Positions 43,474-52,025 of a stretch of 64,000 nucleotides of DNA are shown one piece after another. Under the pieces are notes generated by a model. It had not been told where the DNA came from. It made no database searches and saw nothing but the letters and a program-made list of their open reading frames with translations. Position numbers and translations under genes: made by a program. Within the stretch, counting starts at the first letter, position 1; every line of letters begins with the position of its first letter. This DNA comes from Acerihabitans sp035013185 (GTDB lineage: Bacteria; Pseudomonadota; Gammaproteobacteria; Enterobacterales; Enterobacteriaceae). The stretch is taken from assembly GCF_035013185.1 (NCBI RefSeq), contig NZ_JAYGJO010000005.1, forward strand, positions 1 to 64,000. Reading direction: 5' to 3'.

Positions 43474-44832
43474 TTATTCCTCTTGGCGCTGTATTTTGGT
43501 ATGAAGTGTTTTTCGGGTGATGCCCAGACGTCTGGCGGCCTCACTTTTATTTCCACCGGTGATTTCCAATGCATTGATGATCGCGTTGTGCTCAATCTCT
43601 TCCAATGTCATATTGGAAAAATCGGTTCCCATGGCTGGGCGTTCATTTTCACCATTGCTCAGAGAGGGAGGGAATTCCTGGATACTGACATATTCACCCA
43701 TCATCAATACCACTGACCGTTCCACCACATTTTCCAGCTCGCGTATATTGCCGGGCCAATCATATTTCAGCAGCCGATCCATGGCTTTTGGCGTAAAGCC
43801 TTTGGCTTTTTTATCATTTTTTTCGGCGAATTTTTTCAAAAAATGCATCGCCAGCAAAGGAATATCTTCGATGCGATCGCGCAGCGGCGGCAGCGTGAGT
43901 GACACCACGTTGAGACGATAATACAGATCCAGTCTGAAACGCCCGGCATCAACTTCTTTTTGCAAATCCTTATTGGTGGCGGCGACAATGCGCACGTCGA
44001 CTTTAAGCGGCCGATCGCCCCCCACCCGCTGTATTTCCCTTTCTTGAATAACACGTAATAACTTTACCTGCATTTGCAGCGGCATATCGCCTATTTCGTC
44101 GAGAAAAAGGGTACCTTTGTTTGCTGCGGCAAAACGCCCGTCACGTTGTTTCTCCGCACCGGTAAACGCGCCTTTTTCATGACCAAACAGCTCAGATTCC
44201 AATAAGGTGTCATTTATCGCAGCACAGTTGATCGCAATATAAGGGCCGTTACGGCGATGACTGTTGGCATGAATGGCCTTGGCCACCAATTCCTTGCCAA
44301 CCCCCGACTCCCCGGTAATCAGTATGGTCGCTTCCGATGGTGCCACAATCGCCAGCATATCCATCAGTTTTCGTAATGCATCGCTGTGGCCGACCATGCC
44401 TTCGCCATCAAGGGACGTGGCAAGCGTGTTGCGCAAAGTTTTATTTTCATTGCTCAGGGCGACGTGATCCAACACTCGCTCCAGGGTGAGTCGCAACTCA
44501 TCAAAATCCAAAGGTTTGGTCAGATAATCATAGGCTCCCGCCTTGATGGCTTGCACCGCCGTTTCGGTATTGGAATAGGCTGTCATGATGAGAATAGGAA
44601 TGGACGGGTTGTATGACTTGATTTCTTTCAGTGCCTCAATACCATTCATGCCGGCCATGCGGAAATCCATCAACAATAAATCATAGGCTTGTTGCTGGCA
44701 CAGGGTCACGGCCAAGGCACCGTTTTCTGCCCCTTCCACCTGGTAACCCCAATCGGCAAGCAGTGTCAGCAGCATAACCCGATGGCTGCTGTCATCATCC
44801 ACCACCAATACTGTGGTTTTTTTATTCATCAT
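43474..44832 (-). CDS. zraR: Sigma-54-dependent response regulator ZraR
   Basis: A 452-residue NtrC-type activator. The receiver (about residues 6-120) has D-D-D near the N-terminus, phospho-acceptor Asp in L-L-M-D-F-R-M and T-A-Y and K-P downstream. The AAA+ domain (about 145-385) has Walker A G-E-S-G-V-G-K-E, the sigma-54 loop E-K-G-A-F-T-G-A and Walker B T-L-F-L-D-E-I-G-D. A Fis-type helix-turn-helix ends the protein (E-A-A-R-R-L-G-I-T-R-K-T-L). In enterics it is phosphorylated by ZraS under zinc or envelope stress and activates zraP and its own operon. Its start overlaps the end of zraS by 11 bases. Confidence 0.95.
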   Translation of the reverse strand: MMNKKTTVLVVDDDSSHRVMLLTLLADWGYQVEGAENGALAVTLCQQQAYDLLLMDFRMAGMNGIEALKEIKSYNPSIPILIMTAYSNTETAVQAIKAGAYDYLTKPLDFDELRLTLERVLDHVALSNENKTLRNTLATSLDGEGMVGHSDALRKLMDMLAIVAPSEATILITGESGVGKELVAKAIHANSHRRNGPYIAINCAAINDTLLESELFGHEKGAFTGAEKQRDGRFAAANKGTLFLDEIGDMPLQMQVKLLRVIQEREIQRVGGDRPLKVDVRIVAATNKDLQKEVDAGRFRLDLYYRLNVVSLTLPPLRDRIEDIPLLAMHFLKKFAEKNDKKAKGFTPKAMDRLLKYDWPGNIRELENVVERSVVLMMGEYVSIQEFPPSLSNGENERPAMGTDFSNMTLEEIEHNAIINALEITGGNKSEAARRLGITRKTLHTKIQRQEE

Positions 44833-46579
44833 TATCGTCCCATCCCGCGTGTCTGAGCGAGAGAAAAATCGTGAAAACACTACCGACACCGGGCTGACTG
44901 GTGACATTGATTTCTCCGTTATGGCCTTCCACTATCTGCTGGACAATGGCCAGACCAAGCCCGGTGCCGGAGGATTTGGTGGTGAAATACGGTGTGAAAA
45001 TGGAATCGATAATTTCCGGGGACATGCCGCGGCCATTGTCTTTGATGGCAATGGCCAAACGGCGCTTATTATCATCAATCGCCACCGACACACTGATGGT
45101 CCCCGCTGTAGACATCGACTGTATGGCATTGATCAGCAGGTTAAGTAACGCCTGGGTAAAACGTTCCTCATTGAGTGGTACCTTGGGCAATAGCGCATCA
45201 GGTGAAAAAAGTAACCTGGTATTCTGTATTTTAGCGTCCGTTTCGGCTAAGCGCAGGGCGTGAAGGATCACCACATTAAGGTCAGTCTCCTTCAGTACCA
45301 TCGCGCCGGTACGCGCAAATTCCAGTAATTCGGAAACCACGCGGTTTAATCGGTCCACTTCCAGAATCATCGTTTTGGCGGCGGTACTTTCCGGGCCTTC
45401 ACTGAGAAACTTGCCGGACAAATACGTGGCAAGTCCTTTGATGGAGCTGAGTGGATTGCGGATTTCATGTGCCACGCCGGCGGCCATATGGCCCAGGGCG
45501 GTCAATCTCTCATTACGGCGCACGTCGGCCTGTAACTGTTTTACCTCGCCCAGGTCACGCAAGATAAACACATATCCAAGGTCCAGTCCTTGTTCATTAC
45601 GAATTTGCGACGCGCTTAAACTGATGGGAATTGTTCCTCCTTTCGAATTATCCAATTCCATTTCTTTTTCCAGAATTTTTTCATTTTTTGCGAGGATGGC
45701 AATAATGGCGTGCCAGTCCAATCCGCCAAGGCTTTGCAGCGCAATGCCCATGAAGTGATTATTCTTCATGCCTAGCATATCCAGCGCGAGGGTATTGGCC
45801 ATGACGATATTGCCCCCACTGTCACAGGTCAGCAATCCCACCGGCAAACAGGTCACCACCTCGGCGGCCAGTGCCTGGGTATCTTTGAGCAGCCGGTTTG
45901 AACGTCGATAACTATGGGCCCAGAACAAAGAGATGAATCCGCCTAAACCCAGCAACGCCACCAAGGATGCCAGGATCAGATTATTGCGGCGGTCGGTGTT
46001 GAATGTCTCTTCGGACGGTTTGGGATCCAGCCCGACGAGTATGTGTGTTTTCTCATCGAGGGCAGATGTCGTCGCGCCGTGCATCATCATCATCATGGTG
46101 GAGTGGGGCGAGGATGGGGTGAATAAACGCGACGCCTCGAAGACTTCGCCGTTAGTGGTTTTCAGTCGCCGCCAGTGCGTTTCTCCTGCGGGTGGTGCGT
46201 TTAGAAATGCCTGGTCTTCCGGGATGGTGGTGCCGATTTTAGCCTGTTCACTGTGCGCGATGATCTGTCCTTGGTTATTGATAACCATAAGATAGAGGAC
46301 CCCGGGTTGGTGGGCGGTTTGTTCAATCAATGATTGTAATAAGCGATTATCTTCCTGAAACCCCATGGCCGTCCTGGCGCCCGCTTCTATAGACCAGATC
46401 AAGGAGTCAGCCCGGTTGAGCAGGCTTTGCGTCATATAGTGTTTTTCCCGGGAGGTATTCGTCGTGGCGAGCACGGCAATGGCCAATCCCAGGATTAAAG
46501 ATAATCCCACCAATAACCAAGGGGATAAATCCAGCGACATTTTTTTCCGCCGGGAAAATAAAGCTGAATCGCTGGGCAT
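44822..46579 (-). CDS. zraS: Sensor histidine kinase ZraS, enlarged with a PAS domain
   Basis: A 585-residue sensor kinase, clearly longer than E. coli ZraS (465). TM1 is about residues 20-40, the periplasmic sensor about 41-205, TM2 about 206-225. A PAS domain follows (about 240-350, with V-V-T-C-L-P-V-G-L-L). Then the H box A-A-G-V-A-H-E-I-R-N-P-L-S-S-I and the ATP domain (N-L-L-I-N-A-I-Q-S-M, D-N-G-R-G-M, G-T-G-L-G-L-A-I). The sensor carries a run of five Met followed by His near residue 167, unusual and reminiscent of metal-binding loops. It forms an operon with zraR and is divergent from zraP. Confidence 0.93.
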   Translation of the reverse strand: MPSDSALFSRRKKMSLDLSPWLLVGLSLILGLAIAVLATTNTSREKHYMTQSLLNRADSLIWSIEAGARTAMGFQEDNRLLQSLIEQTAHQPGVLYLMVINNQGQIIAHSEQAKIGTTIPEDQAFLNAPPAGETHWRRLKTTNGEVFEASRLFTPSSPHSTMMMMMHGATTSALDEKTHILVGLDPKPSEETFNTDRRNNLILASLVALLGLGGFISLFWAHSYRRSNRLLKDTQALAAEVVTCLPVGLLTCDSGGNIVMANTLALDMLGMKNNHFMGIALQSLGGLDWHAIIAILAKNEKILEKEMELDNSKGGTIPISLSASQIRNEQGLDLGYVFILRDLGEVKQLQADVRRNERLTALGHMAAGVAHEIRNPLSSIKGLATYLSGKFLSEGPESTAAKTMILEVDRLNRVVSELLEFARTGAMVLKETDLNVVILHALRLAETDAKIQNTRLLFSPDALLPKVPLNEERFTQALLNLLINAIQSMSTAGTISVSVAIDDNKRRLAIAIKDNGRGMSPEIIDSIFTPYFTTKSSGTGLGLAIVQQIVEGHNGEINVTSQPGVGSVFTIFLSLRHAGWDDNDE

Positions 46580-46646
46580 AGTGATCCTGGGTCAGGAGAT
46601 GATGCAGTATCATGACACTTTTTAACCCACATGGTCTAGTTTTGGC

Positions 46647-46661
46647 GGGTAATATTTACCC
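46647..46661. promoter_or_regulatory. Inverted repeat, likely ZraR-binding enhancer
   Basis: GGGTAA-TAT-TTACCC is a perfect six-base inverted repeat with a three-base centre, 88 bases upstream of the sigma-54 promoter. That distance and shape suit an NtrC-type activator site. A single strong site was found. Confidence 0.65.
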
Positions 46662-46734
46662 ATAAAAGGTGTTCGTTTTTTTATTTATGGCAATAAATCT
46701 AAATAATACTATGTATTTCATATGGTTAAATAAT

Positions 46735-46750
46735 TGGCACGGTGATTGCT
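46735..46750 (+). promoter_or_regulatory. Sigma-54 promoter of zraP
   Basis: TGGCACGGTGATTGCT matches the sigma-54 consensus TGGCACG-N4-TTGCW at every position, with GG at -24 and GC at -12 ten bases apart. It faces zraP. This is the promoter class that ZraR needs. Confidence 0.92.
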
Positions 46751-46899
46751 TGTTACTCTATATTGGCGATGCAGAATATCGCAGCATAACGCGATGAAAA
46801 CCGGTGTGGTGCTTGATGACATTTTTACGTCGAACCCCGAGATCTCGAGGTGGTCTGGTCGCCCAGTATCCATTAATCGTAAAAATTGGAAGGAACATA

Positions 46900-47367
46900 A
46901 TGATGAAAATCGCAAAACGAAATGTTATCGCTACGACTATCGCCGTGGTCTCGCTGCTGGGCGTGATCGGCGGTGTGAGTGCTGCACCCGCCCAAGCTCC
47001 GGTAAATACGGCCAATAGTGCACCGGGATATATGATGGGCACAAATGCAGTAACACCTGAGCAGCAACGTGCTTTTAACGAACACTACAAAGCGGTTGCG
47101 TTATTGCAACAACAGATTTTGGCGAAACAAGCCGAAATGAACGTGCTGTACTACGGTAATAATCCGGATCAAGCAAAAATTAATACATTAACCAAAGAGT
47201 TAGGCGACCTTAATGCTAAGTTGTATTCTGAACAAGGCGCGTTTCGTGCACAATTGGTCAAATCAGGTGTACCGTGCGAAGGCGGCGGTTATGGCATGAT
47301 GAATAGGGGCGGCGGCTACGGTATGATGGAAGGTAACGGCGGCGGTTATGGTATGATGGGTTATTAA
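46900..47367 (+). CDS. zraP: Periplasmic zinc-responsive chaperone ZraP
   Basis: A 155-residue periplasmic protein. The signal peptide (about residues 1-29, ending V-S-A-A) precedes an LTXXQ/CpxP-like helical core (P-E-Q-Q-R-A-F-N-E-H-Y, then Q-Q-Q-I-L-A-K-Q-A-E-M-N-V-L). The C-terminal tail repeats G-G-G-Y-G-M-M three times and has one Cys, features linked to zinc binding and oligomer formation in ZraP. It acts as the accessory partner of ZraSR, binding zinc, helping periplasmic protein folding and damping ZraS. AAGGAACATA sets the start at 46900; ATG 46903 follows directly. Confidence 0.93.
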   Translation: MMKIAKRNVIATTIAVVSLLGVIGGVSAAPAQAPVNTANSAPGYMMGTNAVTPEQQRAFNEHYKAVALLQQQILAKQAEMNVLYYGNNPDQAKINTLTKELGDLNAKLYSEQGAFRAQLVKSGVPCEGGGYGMMNRGGGYGMMEGNGGGYGMMGY

Positions 47368-47507
47368 TTGTTCAAATATACTGAATAATTTTTACCCCAC
47401 TATACCTTCCGGTATTTGACGGAATGCGCCAACAAATCAGCCCGGTATAAGGGCACATTATTTGCTGGCCATTCTGCATAATCATGATCGGTTGTGATGC
47501 GTTTGCA

Positions 47508-48947
47508 TCAGATATTTTCATGCTTGATGGCACTTTCTGATTCGATAACTTTTTCAACCGAAACCGTATTCATCGCCGTCTCCTGGCGTTGTAACGTACG
47601 GGCTAACAGGGCTGAATATAAGGGTTTTCCGCCCAACAGTTGTGCCACTATCGTTGCGCCTAAACAGGTAATAATCATCGGCAAAATGAGTTGATAGTTG
47701 TCGGTCATTTCCAGTACTAAGACAATCCCAGTCAGTGGCGCTCGCACCGACGCGGCAAACAGCGCCCCCATGCCGGCAATGGCAAAGGTTCCAGCCTCAA
47801 GGCCATAATAGGGAAACCAATGGCTGCTTACCATGCCGAATGCGGTACCCAAGACGGTTCCCAATGCCAGCATAGGTGCAAAAATACCCCCTGGTGCCCC
47901 CGAGCCGAAACACAGTAAGGTCGTCACCATGCGGGCAACAAAAATGAATATCAGCATCCCCAGGGTATAATTCCCTGCTGCTACGATGGGAATTAACGCA
48001 AACCCCCCGCCGATAGCCGCCTGTTGAATGAGCACCAAAAGACCGCAACCGCCACCCAGAATGCCGCCAATCAGTAGAATTTTACGTAAGTTGCCGTTAT
48101 GTATACGAGCAAACATGTCCTGGCTGCGAAACACCATACTATTGAATGACATTCCAACGAAACCAAATACCAGTCCCTGGACCAGATACAACCACAGGGT
48201 ATTCATGGGGGCATAAGCCAATCGGCCAATATCGATTACCGAATGTTCGCCATTAAATCCGCGATACACAATTGTTGACATGATGACGCCAATAAATACG
48301 GCTTTAATTGAAATCAGGTTATAGCGAAACTGCGGACGCATTTCCTCAATGATAAACAATATACCTGCCAGTGGCGCATTAAACGCCGCTGAAAGTCCTG
48401 CAGCAGCACCGGTGGCCAAAAGGGTATGCCTTGCTTCGGCGCCGCGTACGCGAAATATATCCACTATCATGCGCCCGATACTGCCCCCCATTTGCACCGT
48501 GGGTCCTTCACGCCCTAATACCATTCCTGCGCCTAGTGTTCCCATACCACCGAAAAATTTTACCGGGATAACTCGCCACCAACGTACTGGCCTAAGTTCT
48601 TCCAGTGCGCCTTCAATTTCTGGAATACCTGAGCCACTGGCTTCCGGCGCATACCGTCGAACCAAATAATAACCCAGCATCGCCAGTAATGCGGAGAGGA
48701 TGAAAGAGAGTGGCCAAACAAGGATCCCGATATTGGCAACATGTGCTAAGGCGGATAAACGTTGCTGTTGCACCCAATCCACCGCTTTCTCAAATGCCAC
48801 ACCGAGCAAACCGGCAATAGCCCCGACCAATGCCGCCAAGAGTAAAATGACTACCGGTGTTTTATCGCGTTGGATAAATTGGCGAATGACATCCCTACGC
48901 AGTTGTAAGGTCAGTACTGTGGGAGATGTAGACTGCAGCCTCTTCAT
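47508..48947 (-). CDS. clcA: H+/Cl- exchange transporter ClcA
   Basis: A 479-residue CLC antiporter that exchanges two Cl- for one H+ and aids extreme acid resistance. G-S-G-I-P-E-I-E-G (about residues 106-114) and G-R-E-G-P-T-V-Q-M-G (about 146-155, with the gating Glu) are followed by the inner proton Glu in I-I-E-E-M-R-P and G-A-P-G-G-I-F-A-P, all as in E. coli ClcA. About 16-18 helices are visible. It converges with zraP, 140 bases apart; a physiological link is not shown. Confidence 0.96.
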   Translation of the reverse strand: MKRLQSTSPTVLTLQLRRDVIRQFIQRDKTPVVILLLAALVGAIAGLLGVAFEKAVDWVQQQRLSALAHVANIGILVWPLSFILSALLAMLGYYLVRRYAPEASGSGIPEIEGALEELRPVRWWRVIPVKFFGGMGTLGAGMVLGREGPTVQMGGSIGRMIVDIFRVRGAEARHTLLATGAAAGLSAAFNAPLAGILFIIEEMRPQFRYNLISIKAVFIGVIMSTIVYRGFNGEHSVIDIGRLAYAPMNTLWLYLVQGLVFGFVGMSFNSMVFRSQDMFARIHNGNLRKILLIGGILGGGCGLLVLIQQAAIGGGFALIPIVAAGNYTLGMLIFIFVARMVTTLLCFGSGAPGGIFAPMLALGTVLGTAFGMVSSHWFPYYGLEAGTFAIAGMGALFAASVRAPLTGIVLVLEMTDNYQLILPMIITCLGATIVAQLLGGKPLYSALLARTLQRQETAMNTVSVEKVIESESAIKHENI

Positions 48948-49442
48948 AATATGTTTTTGTCATTGGTATTAAAATAAGGGACATAGTGTAACGTAGCAAT
49001 CTGGCGATGGGGCTAGCAAATGGATACAAAATGTTAAATCAGGTGGTGTATGATCAAAATGATATATTTCAGTAGAAGAATTGTTATGGAAAAGATTCGA
49101 ATAGTTGAGGATGCTGGTATTACCGCTAAATTTATCAGGTGTTATGCCGCTAAGAGGATAAGATCAGTCATTTTAATGTAGACGGTATTATGTCCTAATC
49201 AACTCTATGTCAAAGGATAAAATCATTTTTTTATGAATAATATTGGTTTTTAGCAATCTGGTTCAAGAGAATTCTTCCTAAATTCCTAATAAAAATGAAC
49301 CACTAGGGTGAATAAAACATCGTCAACACAATCAACTTTCTTGACACATATCATGCTTTTGGCACATTATGTTACACCTCACATCACATAAAGTTATCTT
49401 TAATGTTTAAGTTGATGATTTCATAAGGCATAGAAAATCACG
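48948..49442. other. AT-rich intergenic region between clcA and nhaB
   Basis: About 500 bases with the divergent promoters of clcA and nhaB. The only coding-like trace is a 31-codon frame at 49086-49181, listed separately. TCTTGACACATATCATGC near 49341 could supply a -35 box for nhaB. Confidence 0.45.
49086..49181 (+). pseudogene. Possible remnant of a MerR-family regulator N-terminus
   Basis: The 31-codon frame reads M-E-K-I-R-I-V-E-D-A-G-I-T-A-K-F-I-R-C-Y-A-A, which recalls the MerR helix-turn-helix start (I-G-E-L-A-K-x-x-G-I-T-A-K-T-I-R-Y-Y-E). Nothing of the rest of such a gene follows. It may be a decayed gene start or coincidence. Confidence 0.3.
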
Positions 49443-50966
49443 ATGAATACCTCTTATCCATCAGCATTCGTAAAAAACTTTCTGGGACAATCGCCAGATT
49501 GGTACAAAGTCAGCATACTCGTCTTTCTTATCATAAATCCATTGTTGTTCTTTTTTGTGAGTAAATTTTTTACCGGATGGTTATTGGTCATCGAATTTAT
49601 TTTCACCTTGGTGATGACGTTAAAATGCTACCCACTCCAAGCCGGGGGCTTACTCATCCTTGAAGCCGTAATTATCGGTATGACAACGGCCGAAAATATT
49701 TGGCTAGAAGTCACAAAAAACATTGAAGTCTTGTTATTACTTGTTTTTATGGTAGCAGGCATTCATTTTATGAAAGATTTGCTACTTTTCATTTTCACCA
49801 AAATATTACTTCGGATACGTTCCAAGATTACGCTGTCGGTGACATTTTGTTGTGCTGCGGCATTTTTATCTGCTTTTCTTGATGCGTTGACTGTGATTGC
49901 GGTGGTGATCAGTGTCGCCATGGGATTTCTTCTTATTTACCATCGTTTTATTTCTGAACAAGGCGCCATTGTCGACAACGATGATAAAACGGCTCCGTTA
50001 AGTGACGATCATAAACAAACATTAGAACAGTTCCGTTCGTTTCTGCGTAGCCTGCTGATGCATGCCGGTATAGGTACTGCATTAGGCGGCATCATGACGA
50101 TGGTCGGTGAGCCGCAAAACCTGATTATTGCCAAAACGGTAGGATGGGGGTTTTCTGCCTTTTTCTTACACATGCTCCCGGTCACGGTCCCGGTGTTTAT
50201 CTTTGGTATAGCGACCTGTATTTTGGTTGAGCGTTTTAAGGTATTTGGTTATGGTGAAGCATTGCCTGAGGACGTAAGGATAGTGCTGTCTGATAATGAT
50301 ATTGAAATGACAGCCAAACGTACTCAGCGGGAAAAAGTTAATTTAGTCGTACAAGCGTTGATTGGTGTTTGGCTGATAGCCGCATTGGCGCTACATTTGG
50401 CGGAAGTCGGCTTAATTGGCTTATCTGTTATTGTGTTGGCCACTTCATTTTGTGGCATTGTTGAAGAGCAAAATATTGGTAAAGCTTTTCAAGAAGCACT
50501 TCCCTTTGCCGCCTTACTGACGGTATTCTTCTCAGTCGTGGCCATTATAATAGATCAGCAATTATTCGCTCCACTTATCGACTTTTTATTACAATCTTCC
50601 GAAGGCTCACAACAAACATTATTTTACCTGTTTAACGGGGTGTTATCCTCTATTTCAGATAATGTATTTGTGGGTTCTATATTTATTAACGAGATTCATA
50701 ATGCCTTTTCACAAGGGATCATATCGCGCGATAAATTTGAAATACTGGCGGTCGCCGTTAATGCGGGGACCAACTTGCTTTCCATTGCTACACCTAATGG
50801 CCAAGCGGCATTCCTGTTTTTGCTGACCTCAGCGGTAGCACCGTTGGTTCGCCTGTCTTATAGCCGAATGGTCATTATGGCATTACCCTATACGCTGGTG
50901 TTAAGTGTGGTGGGGTACTTGTGTGTGGAATTTATCTTATCGCCGTTGACTGCTGTGTTTTTTTAA
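49443..50966 (+). CDS. nhaB: Na+/H+ antiporter NhaB
   Basis: A 507-residue sodium/proton antiporter close in length to E. coli NhaB (513). N-F-L-G-Q-S-P-D-W-Y-K (about residues 13-23), L-S-A-F-L-D-A-L-T-V (with the conserved Asp), L-M-H-A-G-I-G-T-A-L-G-G-I-M-T-M-V-G-E-P-Q-N-L and A-T-P-N-G-Q-A-A-F-L-F follow the E. coli protein closely. About 12 helices. It exports Na+ and helps pH control at neutral to alkaline pH. It is followed by a strong hairpin. Confidence 0.96.
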   Translation: MNTSYPSAFVKNFLGQSPDWYKVSILVFLIINPLLFFFVSKFFTGWLLVIEFIFTLVMTLKCYPLQAGGLLILEAVIIGMTTAENIWLEVTKNIEVLLLLVFMVAGIHFMKDLLLFIFTKILLRIRSKITLSVTFCCAAAFLSAFLDALTVIAVVISVAMGFLLIYHRFISEQGAIVDNDDKTAPLSDDHKQTLEQFRSFLRSLLMHAGIGTALGGIMTMVGEPQNLIIAKTVGWGFSAFFLHMLPVTVPVFIFGIATCILVERFKVFGYGEALPEDVRIVLSDNDIEMTAKRTQREKVNLVVQALIGVWLIAALALHLAEVGLIGLSVIVLATSFCGIVEEQNIGKAFQEALPFAALLTVFFSVVAIIIDQQLFAPLIDFLLQSSEGSQQTLFYLFNGVLSSISDNVFVGSIFINEIHNAFSQGIISRDKFEILAVAVNAGTNLLSIATPNGQAAFLFLLTSAVAPLVRLSYSRMVIMALPYTLVLSVVGYLCVEFILSPLTAVFF

Positions 50967-51033
50967 CTCATGCGATGTATCACGTGCTTCACGTTTGTTG
51001 CCGCGCGATGATAGCGTTTATTTATGTCACCAG

Positions 51034-51062
51034 CCCCTTACCTGGAGGATACCAGTAAGGGG
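51034..51062. terminator. Hairpin after nhaB
   Basis: CCCCTTACCTGG pairs with CCAGTAAGGGG around a short loop, with one bulged C. It lies 68 bases past the nhaB stop. No T run follows on the plus strand (TAAAAC), so it may act as a weak terminator or stabilising structure. Confidence 0.5.
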
Positions 51063-51100
51063 TAAAACATCGCGGTGTGTTAGATGTGTTTGATCGCTAT

Positions 51101-51124
51101 CAGATGGGCCATCTGGCCCATCTG
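51101..51124. repeat. Perfect 24-base palindrome
   Basis: CAGATGGGCCA, two bases, then TGGCCCATCTG: a perfect 11-base inverted repeat with almost no loop. It lies between nhaB and the GntR gene. The length and lack of loop make a protein-binding site or cruciform as likely as a terminator. Confidence 0.55.
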
Positions 51125-51337
51125 ACTGATGGTTGGCTTCACTCCTGCCATGGGGACACCTTGCTGTCGCTCTCCTTTTTTGTTATGCACCATTCTCTTT
51201 CTCTCTTGCACAATGTTTGTGCGTCAACCGCAAATTGCTCCCCTCTTGCCCGCTTATTCTTTAACGGTATTTTATGAAATAACCTTATATTACAGTATAT
51301 TAAATAACTCCCTTTTTCTTGGCCTGTATTTTGCTTT

Positions 51338-51351
51338 ACTGGTATACCAGT
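51338..51351. promoter_or_regulatory. GntR-type operator before the regulator gene
   Basis: ACTGGTATACCAGT is a perfect 14-base palindrome ending 19 bases before the GntR start codon. The centre TGGTATACCA fits FadR-subfamily operators (T-x-G-T-x(3)-A-C-x-A). At this place binding would block transcription of the whole downstream operon. Confidence 0.8.
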
Positions 51352-51370
51352 GGGCAACCAGTAAAAAAAT

Positions 51371-52000
51371 ATGGAACCAGATGTTTACGGCCGGCTACGT
51401 CAGATGATTATTGACCGGGAACTTGTCCCCGGGGATGGTGTATCAGAGCGGGGTATCGCCACGCAGTTCGGTGTGGGCCGAATGCCGGTACGTGAAGCAA
51501 TACGTACCCTGGCCCAGGAAGGGTTACTTGACGTGTCGCCGATGCGCGGCACGTTTGTGCGCCAGTTGAGCTTAGGGGATCTGCAGGAAATCCATGAGCT
51601 ACGGATGGCGCTTGAAGGCATGGCGGCCTTTTTAGCTGCGCAGCGGGGATCGTCGGACCAACTGCCGGCTCTTGAAGATGCCTTGGGGTGCTTATTGGCC
51701 GAACGGTTGCTCGATGTACCCGAGGCACAGCGCTTGGGTTGGCTGTTGCATGACGAGATGTTTCGTATGGCGGGCAACCTGCGTTTGCAGCATACGTATG
51801 AAAATTTACGCCTGCAAAGCGGCCTTGCGTTGCAAGGGCTGAAAGACTACGACCCGGCCCGGACCCGGCTGGCGGTCGCCGAGCATATCGACATCATTCA
51901 GGCCATCAGCCGTCGCGAGGCGGAGCAGGCGCAGCAACTGATGTTGACACACTTGCAAAACGCCATGCGGGCGCGTTTGCAGATACTCATCAAACCCTGA
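51371..52000 (+). CDS. GntR-family regulator, FCD subfamily
   Basis: A 209-residue regulator. The winged helix-turn-helix spans residues about 3-70 (I-A-T-Q-F-G-V-G-R-M-P-V-R-E-A-I-R-T-L) and the helical FCD ligand domain about 75-205 (H-D-E-M-F-R-M and A-E-H-I-D-I-I carry the likely metal ligands). A palindromic operator sits directly upstream. It is the first gene of an operon with a symporter and a threonine aldolase, so it probably represses their expression in the absence of the imported compound. Confidence 0.92.
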   Translation: MEPDVYGRLRQMIIDRELVPGDGVSERGIATQFGVGRMPVREAIRTLAQEGLLDVSPMRGTFVRQLSLGDLQEIHELRMALEGMAAFLAAQRGSSDQLPALEDALGCLLAERLLDVPEAQRLGWLLHDEMFRMAGNLRLQHTYENLRLQSGLALQGLKDYDPARTRLAVAEHIDIIQAISRREAEQAQQLMLTHLQNAMRARLQILIKP

Positions 52001-52025
52001 CAGAAAAACAGCGAGTGATACGATA

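Larger units (their letters stand above)
46580..46899. other. Regulatory region between zraSR and zraP
   Basis: A 320-base divergent region. It contains the sigma-54 promoter of zraP and an upstream palindrome that suits ZraR binding, listed separately. I looked for a second sigma-54 promoter directed at zraSR and found none with the required GG-N10-GC spacing. Confidence 0.6.

Noticed and set aside
46580..46735. A second sigma-54 promoter directed at zraSR
   Set aside because: No GG-N10-GC pair on the minus strand; the best candidate has wrong spacing.
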